A stretch of 64,000 nt of DNA from positions 62,001-126,000 of the forward strand of contig JAQQAP010000029.1 of assembly GCA_028533045.1 (NCBI GenBank), in the 5' to 3' direction. Within the stretch, counting starts at the first letter, position 1. Every line of letters starts with the position of its first letter. Origin of the DNA: Spirochaetales bacterium. Its GTDB lineage: Bacteria > Spirochaetota > Spirochaetia > DSM-2461. The position numbers and the translations under genes are program-made. This document shows positions 59,792-64,000 of the stretch, piece by piece. The notes under the pieces were generated by a model, which made no database searches, had not been told where the DNA came from, and was given only the letters and a program-made list of their open reading frames with translations.

Positions 59792-60544
59792 TTAGGCGAT
59801 GGTTTTGTTCAGTTCTTTTTGGAGGGAGCTGTGTATGAAGTTTCGGATTTTGGAGCGTTGGGCTTTTCGTTCCGGGGTGAAGCGAAAGAGGAGGACGTAA
59901 ATGAGGGTGCCCTGGTCATCGCGGCTGCCCATGAGGACACAGTCGGTGGTGAGGAGTACTCCGTTGAGTTTGAGTTGTACATCCTTTATGACGGTATTTT
60001 TTTGCATTTCCACGGATTCATCAAGAACGAAGGAGAGGCCTACGGAGCTTATGTCCATAATATGGCCCCGCTGCTGTGATGTTAGCAGGGCAAAGTTGAG
60101 GGTAATGTTGTCATTGTAGCCGCACTGGTAGCGAAGATATTTACGACGCCCTTTGGCTTCGTTGGCTTCCAGGACTTTGAGCATGTTTTGGGAGCACTCT
60201 TTTACTCCCTGTCTAAGCTGTATTACTCCGCAGTTGATGCCTACATCCATGATATAGGAATTGATCATATTTGGGTCGGAGAGACGACCGGACAGCACTC
60301 CTATCTGGAGATCCCCGTGCCGGTCGAGCAAGCCTTTAAGGTAGCTTTTCCATTCCGTTTCAGAGAGAGTCCCGTCTATGTTTACATAAAGGATGGAGTC
60401 GGGGAAGCGGTTAACCAGGGAATCTACTTTTTCCTGATTATTCAGAATATAAACTTCATATTCATTTTCCGATAGTATTTCAATGATATGTTCCCGGACT
60501 ATTTCATGGGGGAGGACGAAAAAAACTTTTTTGCCTTCGTACAT
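59792..60544 (-). CDS. PilZ-domain protein with N-terminal receiver-like domain
   Basis: 250-aa cytoplasmic protein. Residues 1-~115 form an alpha/beta domain resembling a receiver (VFFVLPHEIVREHIIEIL, ILYVNIDGTLS) but without the phospho-Asp context. Residues ~130-245 are a PilZ domain with the cyclic-di-GMP binding motifs RKYLR (Arg134 and Arg138) and DISSVG (Asp164, Ser166, Gly169). It therefore probably responds to the second messenger made by proteins such as the GGDEF enzyme at 19051. Single gene, converging on pfk. Confidence 0.88.
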   Translation of the reverse strand: MYEGKKVFFVLPHEIVREHIIEILSENEYEVYILNNQEKVDSLVNRFPDSILYVNIDGTLSETEWKSYLKGLLDRHGDLQIGVLSGRLSDPNMINSYIMDVGINCGVIQLRQGVKECSQNMLKVLEANEAKGRRKYLRYQCGYNDNITLNFALLTSQQRGHIMDISSVGLSFVLDESVEMQKNTVIKDVQLKLNGVLLTTDCVLMGSRDDQGTLIYVLLFRFTPERKAQRSKIRNFIHSSLQKELNKTIA

Positions 60545-60643
60545 TAGTACCTCTCTAGGATATAAGAATAATATAAATATAGAGTCCGGTCAAATCTCTT
60601 CTGTAAGATTGATGGTGAACCGGCTTTGTGTTAATCTTGTCCC

Positions 60644-61153
60644 ATGTCCAAGCTATTTAAGTGCCGCCTATGCGGGGAGTGCTGCTCCGGGGAAATGAAG
60701 GTTTTCCTGAATCCCGATGACCTCTTGCTTCTGCGATCCTACCTGAATAACTGTTCCGAGGAGGAGCTTTTTAGCCGGAATTATCTGACTTGGGATGAAA
60801 AAAGCGGTGTTAAACAGCCCCGCATGAAGTTTCGTGAGTTTCAGGGGATTAAATTCTGCCCATTTTTGGAAAATAGACTGGAAGAGGACGGGACTCTTTT
60901 GGGTTTATGCCGACTTCATCCTGACTTCAAGCCTCTTGTTTGTCATTTGGCTCCCCTGACCCGGACGATTGACTTCGCCGCCGATTCGGAAAGCTACGGT
61001 TTCATGCTTCCCCATCCGGCCTGCCCCGGCTGTGACCCCGATGTAGAGGACCGGGAGGAGCTGAGTTATGAGAATCTTGCCGACGATCTTAAAAGGCGTC
61101 TGGCTAGGGAGAAGGAGTACTTCCGCAGTCTCTGGCTTGCTCCGGGCGATTGA
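60644..61153 (+). CDS. YkgJ-family cysteine-cluster protein
   Basis: 169 aa. The N-terminal cluster CRLCGECCSGEM is followed by KFCPFLENRLEEDGTLLGLCRLHPDFKPLVCHLAPL and PACPGCDPDVED, the metal/Fe-S-type cysteine arrangement of the YkgJ/UPF0153 family. Exact role unknown. It is a distant paralogue of the protein encoded at 18559. No ribosome site precedes the ATG (AATCTTGTCCC). A weak TTGATG-17-TAATCT element ends 6 nt upstream, which would make it leaderless. trpS follows after 21 bp. Confidence 0.83.
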   Translation: MSKLFKCRLCGECCSGEMKVFLNPDDLLLLRSYLNNCSEEELFSRNYLTWDEKSGVKQPRMKFREFQGIKFCPFLENRLEEDGTLLGLCRLHPDFKPLVCHLAPLTRTIDFAADSESYGFMLPHPACPGCDPDVEDREELSYENLADDLKRRLAREKEYFRSLWLAPGD

Positions 61154-61165
61154 TTGTGTTAAAAT
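61137..61165 (+). promoter_or_regulatory. trpS promoter (near-leaderless)
   Basis: TTGCTC (61137-61142), 17-bp spacer, TAAAAT (61160-61165), 9 nt before the trpS ATG. The bases between (GGCCCCACT) have no Shine-Dalgarno. Confidence 0.6.
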
Positions 61166-61174
61166 GGCCCCACT

Positions 61175-62176
61175 ATGGAAAAGCAGATTGTTTTAACAGG
61201 AATCAAGCCCACCGGAATGCCTCATATCGGCAATTATCTGGGGGCTATTAAGCCGGCTCTCGCCCTGAGTGAAAAGTATGAGTCCCGTTTTTTTATCGCC
61301 GACTATCATTCGCTCAATTCAATAAAGGATCCCGCCGAACTCAGGGGATATACTTACGAGATTGCCGCCTGTTGGCTTGCTGCAGGGCTCGATCCGGAAA
61401 AAGTCCTATTCTACCGACAGTCCGATGTGCCGGAAACCTTTGAATTAACCACTATGATTATGGCCTTTACCTCCAAGGGGTTGATGAACCGGGCCCACGC
61501 CTACAAGGCACAACTCGATATTAACCGGGAGAAGGGCAAGCCCGACGACCATAACGTTAACATGGGCCTTTACACCTATCCTGTTCTTATGGCTGCGGAT
61601 ATTCTTCTTTTTGATACCAACCTTGTTCCCGTAGGAAAGGATCAGGTACAGCATATTGAGATGGCGGCGGATATTGCCGAAGCGGTGAACAGGAATTACA
61701 AGGAACAGCTCCTTACTATTCCCGAAGCCTATGTTTCCGAATCCACCAAGACTGTTCTGGGGATGGACGGTCGGAAAATGAGCAAAAGTTACAACAACAC
61801 GATTCCTCTTTTCCTTCCCGAGAAGAAGCTTAAGAAGCAGCTTAATAAAATTGTAACCAATTCCCAGGAAATTGAAGAACCGAAAGACCCGGATACCTGC
61901 AATGTCTTTGCCCTTTATAAGTTGTTTGCCACAAAGGAACAGCAGGATGCCCTTGCCGAACGCTACAGAGCCGGCGGAATGGGATGGGGACACGCCAAGG
62001 CGGAACTTTTCGAAGTGATGAACGAAGTTATTAAACCCATGCGTGACCGCTATGATGAACTCATGGTGGACAAGTCCTATATTGATGAAGTCCTTGTTAA
62101 GGGGGCTCGGAAAGCCCGTGTTCTGGCGGGAGAAAAAATCTCTCACATGAGAAAAGTTATGGGAGTGGACGGTTAG
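61175..62176 (+). CDS. trpS: Tryptophanyl-tRNA synthetase
   Basis: 333-aa class Ic aminoacyl-tRNA synthetase charging tRNA-Trp, normal length. The HIGH-type motif is in GIKPTGMPHIGNYLGAIKP, the KMSKS loop in DGRKMSKSYNNTI. VGKDQVQHIEMAADIAEAVN is a family hallmark. The start is fixed by the family N-terminus; there is no Shine-Dalgarno and a promoter -10 ends 9 nt upstream. A small unknown gene begins at the base after its stop. Confidence 0.97.
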   Translation: MEKQIVLTGIKPTGMPHIGNYLGAIKPALALSEKYESRFFIADYHSLNSIKDPAELRGYTYEIAACWLAAGLDPEKVLFYRQSDVPETFELTTMIMAFTSKGLMNRAHAYKAQLDINREKGKPDDHNVNMGLYTYPVLMAADILLFDTNLVPVGKDQVQHIEMAADIAEAVNRNYKEQLLTIPEAYVSESTKTVLGMDGRKMSKSYNNTIPLFLPEKKLKKQLNKIVTNSQEIEEPKDPDTCNVFALYKLFATKEQQDALAERYRAGGMGWGHAKAELFEVMNEVIKPMRDRYDELMVDKSYIDEVLVKGARKARVLAGEKISHMRKVMGVDG

Positions 62177-62536
62177 ATGAGACGAAGCGAACACAATAAA
62201 AGGGAAAAATACGGGGCCCGAGCCAAGGCTCTGTTGGAGGCTTTCTACTGGCAGCCTGAGGAAAAGGCTCTTCTGGAAATTATGGCGGACGAGTTTTTTA
62301 CCATGCCCAATGCCCGGGAACTTCGCTGGAATGCGGTCCGGGAAGGGGTGGATTGTATTATTCTCAAGGAAAGGGAGATCGAATTCTCTCCCGATATCTA
62401 CTCTCTCTTTGTTCGGGGACTAAAGGATGGCCTGGATTTTGAGGGGGAAAAGATTGAATCGCCCGAGGAAAAACTCTTTTCCCATGAAACGGGAAAGAAT
62501 GTTCTTAAACAGCTGGACTCATACAAGATCGGCTAA
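62177..62536 (+). CDS. Small unknown protein downstream of trpS
   Basis: 119 aa, strongly charged, no signal peptide; family not recognised. It reads MRRSEHNKREKYGARAKALLEAFYWQPEEKALLEIMADEFFTMPNARELRWNAVREGVDCIILKEREIEFSPDIYSLF, mostly helical. It starts directly after the trpS stop codon, so expression depends on trpS translation. The last 18 bp overlap the converging adenosine deaminase gene. Confidence 0.75.
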   Translation: MRRSEHNKREKYGARAKALLEAFYWQPEEKALLEIMADEFFTMPNARELRWNAVREGVDCIILKEREIEFSPDIYSLFVRGLKDGLDFEGEKIESPEEKLFSHETGKNVLKQLDSYKIG

Positions 62537-63637
62537 GCCAGCCTGAATGGCCTTCTCCGCTTTGGACAGGAGTTTTGCCTTGGGAGCGTTATTCAAAAAG
62601 GACGCTCTTATGGTATTAAGGAGAAGGGTTAACATATCACTAAAACTCAGAGAGCTTCCTCTGTAGACATCTACATACTCTTGATTCAGTTCTACTTCGA
62701 AGAGCAGGGGATCGTCCGTATTCAGAGTGAGAAAAACTCCCTTTTCCATGAGAGTGGAAATTGGGTGATTCTCCATTTTTGTCGCAAAGGTTTTTGTGAG
62801 CAAATTGCTGGTGGGGCAGATTTCCAAAGGTATCTGTGATTCGGCCAAGTCTTCCATAATTTGTTCATTTTGGAAGGCACTTACTCCATGACCTATTCTC
62901 TCCGGGTTAAGAAACTCCAGGGTTTCGTAGATCTGGGTATAGGGTGTTTCTTCTCCCGCATGGGCAACGTAGTGCAAACCGGCTGCTGTGGCTTTGGCGA
63001 AAACTTCCTTGTAGGTTTCGGGCAGGCCCGACTTTTCCGCCCCGCCCAACCCGATACCGAGTATTCGTGTTTTCTCTACTGTTCCCAGATAGCCGAGGAG
63101 CAGATTCAGGTTGTTCATGGCATTTTCCGGCCCAAAGGTCCGGGAGACATCAATGAATATTCCCGTTTCACGGCCTGTGGTCCGGGCTATTTCTTCCAGA
63201 CTGGCATCGAGGGAGGTCATCATCATGTTAAAGTCGAGTCCTCGCTTAACGAAGGAGGAAACGGCAAGATGTCCTTCCAGGTAGTGGATATTATTTCTCT
63301 CCATATAGGGGAGGATGGAATTTCCGATAAGAGCAAAATCCTCTTCTTCTTTGATAAAGGACTGTATGTTAAGAAATTGCTGAATCATTTCAGAAAGATT
63401 GGCTATTTTTTTGATACCAAGTACTTCTTTTAGGTCCTGTTCTGTTTTACATTCCGGATAGAGGGCGTATTTTTCATTCAGCTTAAGCAGGTCTGCGGCG
63501 GTCATGAGGGACTCTATGTGAATATGCAGTTCCGCTTTGGGGATTTTTGTGATAAATTCCTTAAACTGTTCGGGATTTTTACCTGATAGCTTTTCCTGTT
63601 CGGTGATTGTCCCGGCAAGCTTCATTATCTCATTCAT
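62519..63637 (-). CDS. Adenosine deaminase-family protein, second copy
   Basis: 372-aa zinc hydrolase of the adenosine/adenine deaminase family. Motifs: KAELHIHIESL (HxH), HYVAHAGEETPY with the catalytic Glu, RIGHGVSAFQNE, CPTSNLLTKTF and LNTDDPLLFEVEL with the paired Asp residues. It is the classical TDDP form and only distantly similar to the copy at 57031, so substrate preference may differ (adenine, adenosine or a related base). GGGAG before the ATG gives a normal ribosome site. Conservative name only. Confidence 0.88.
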   Translation of the reverse strand: MNEIMKLAGTITEQEKLSGKNPEQFKEFITKIPKAELHIHIESLMTAADLLKLNEKYALYPECKTEQDLKEVLGIKKIANLSEMIQQFLNIQSFIKEEEDFALIGNSILPYMERNNIHYLEGHLAVSSFVKRGLDFNMMMTSLDASLEEIARTTGRETGIFIDVSRTFGPENAMNNLNLLLGYLGTVEKTRILGIGLGGAEKSGLPETYKEVFAKATAAGLHYVAHAGEETPYTQIYETLEFLNPERIGHGVSAFQNEQIMEDLAESQIPLEICPTSNLLTKTFATKMENHPISTLMEKGVFLTLNTDDPLLFEVELNQEYVDVYRGSSLSFSDMLTLLLNTIRASFLNNAPKAKLLSKAEKAIQAGLADLV

Positions 63638-63721
63638 ATATTACTCCCATCTCGGAAACATGGCTGGATTCATACTCATTGTTTATAAGTTTCGGCAGAG
63701 GAAGGGGAAACATTAATGGTC

Positions 63722-64000
63722 CTATCTAAAAGAAACGGCTTCATTTTCACTGACCGATCTTTCCAGTTGAACCTCAATTTTCTTCTGTATCTGAGAAAGT
63801 CTTGTACTGGCCGGATAAATTTCTCTGGCTCTGAGGATATCCTTGAGGGCGGCCTGATACTTTTTCTCCTTGAAGGAAAGAAGGGCACGACGTCGGATTG
63901 TATCATAACGGTTGGGAGAACGGCGGAGAACTCTATTGTAGTCCATTCGGGCAAAGTCAAAGGAACCGATCTTTTCATAGCAAAGGGCTCGGTAGTAGTA
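63722..64000 (-). CDS. TPR-repeat protein, 5' end outside window
   Basis: Minus-strand gene whose beginning lies beyond position 64000. The 92 visible C-terminal residues start YYYRALCYEKIGSFDFARMDYNRVLRRSPNRYDTIRRRALLSFKEKKYQAALKDILRAREIYPAS. These are two tetratricopeptide repeats with the A/G/Y spacing of that motif, followed by a charged tail. The full reading frame has no stop up to the window edge, so the Met at 63946 is internal. Function cannot be given. Confidence 0.75.
   Translation of the reverse strand, partial: YYYRALCYEKIGSFDFARMDYNRVLRRSPNRYDTIRRRALLSFKEKKYQAALKDILRAREIYPASTRLSQIQKKIEVQLERSVSENEAVSFR

Noticed and set aside
59397-59795. Open frames of about 90-130 codons across the region after the pfk gene on both strands
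   Set aside because: They overlap a strong terminator and several hairpins, have low-complexity Pro/Arg/Gly-type translations, no ribosome sites and no recognisable domain.
1-64000. CRISPR arrays, prophage, transposases or integrases
   Set aside because: No regularly spaced repeats, no cas, phage structural, transposase or integrase motifs were seen on either strand.

Overview
This window reads as chromosomal DNA of a free-living, fermentative, motile spirochaete of the Spirochaetaceae (Treponema/Spirochaeta side). The strongest indicator is a recognisable gene for the treponemal cytoplasmic filament protein CfpA (48660-50624), followed by a PPDK-family gene in the order I remember from Treponema pallidum. 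Support comes from the DUF4912/GH57 pair, chemotaxis and histidine-kinase genes, and many sugar ABC transporters. I see no tRNA, rRNA, CRISPR array, insertion sequence or prophage. Coding density is high.

Layout. (1) 1-5715: an AraC/YesN-type regulator cut by the window edge, a sugar-binding lipoprotein that looks like a sensor, and a ChvE-GguA-GguB monosaccharide transporter. (2) 5789-10297, minus strand: a compact cluster of a Cys-nucleophile alpha/beta hydrolase, two AMP-forming acyl ligases and a carrier protein, with a histidine kinase upstream (10440-11759). Its product is unknown and it is the best candidate here for an undescribed pathway. (3) 11893-21505: leuS, a lipoprotein with two tandem barrel-like paralogues, a YigZ/IMPACT protein, a FecR/TPR protein, a Cys-cluster protein, a PAS-GAF-GGDEF cyclase and an M15 peptidase. 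(4) 21610-26268: a chemotaxis receptor broken by one extra G in a G6 tract, and a Cache-PAS hybrid kinase. (5) 26314-35114: a beta-glucan locus, with a binding protein, two permeases and a GH16 lipoprotein on the minus strand, divergent from a 1144-aa GH94-like phosphorylase and a ROK regulator. The two divergent promoters share a sequence box.

(6) 35241-40149: cheW, a DegT-fold protein without the PLP lysine, nadK, recN and an unknown gene, all on one strand. (7) 40153-45784: cytidine deaminase, then a membrane-anchored repeat protein, a degenerate M23 protein, a methyltransferase, a DUF4912 protein and a GH57 glucan-branching enzyme. (8) 45944-54218: a large single-pass protein with a LysM-like tail, cfpA, an unknown gene whose 5' end carries three consecutive hairpins, and a PPDK-family protein whose nucleotide-binding half looks degenerate. 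(9) 54208-64000: a J-domain protein, an unknown protein, a MinD/ParA ATPase, adenosine deaminase, phosphofructokinase, a structured intergenic stretch, a PilZ protein, a second Cys-cluster protein, trpS, a small unknown, a second adenosine deaminase and a partial TPR protein.

Two themes cut across the regions. First, at least five genes (leuS, the second barrel paralogue, the J-domain gene, adenosine deaminase, trpS) have a sigma70-like -10 box only 6-9 nt before the start codon and no Shine-Dalgarno sequence, so they look leaderless. Second, both ABC-transporter operons carry a stable hairpin directly after the binding-protein gene, a layout that favours extra binding-protein mRNA. All functional statements come from reading the translated sequences by eye; no database search was run.
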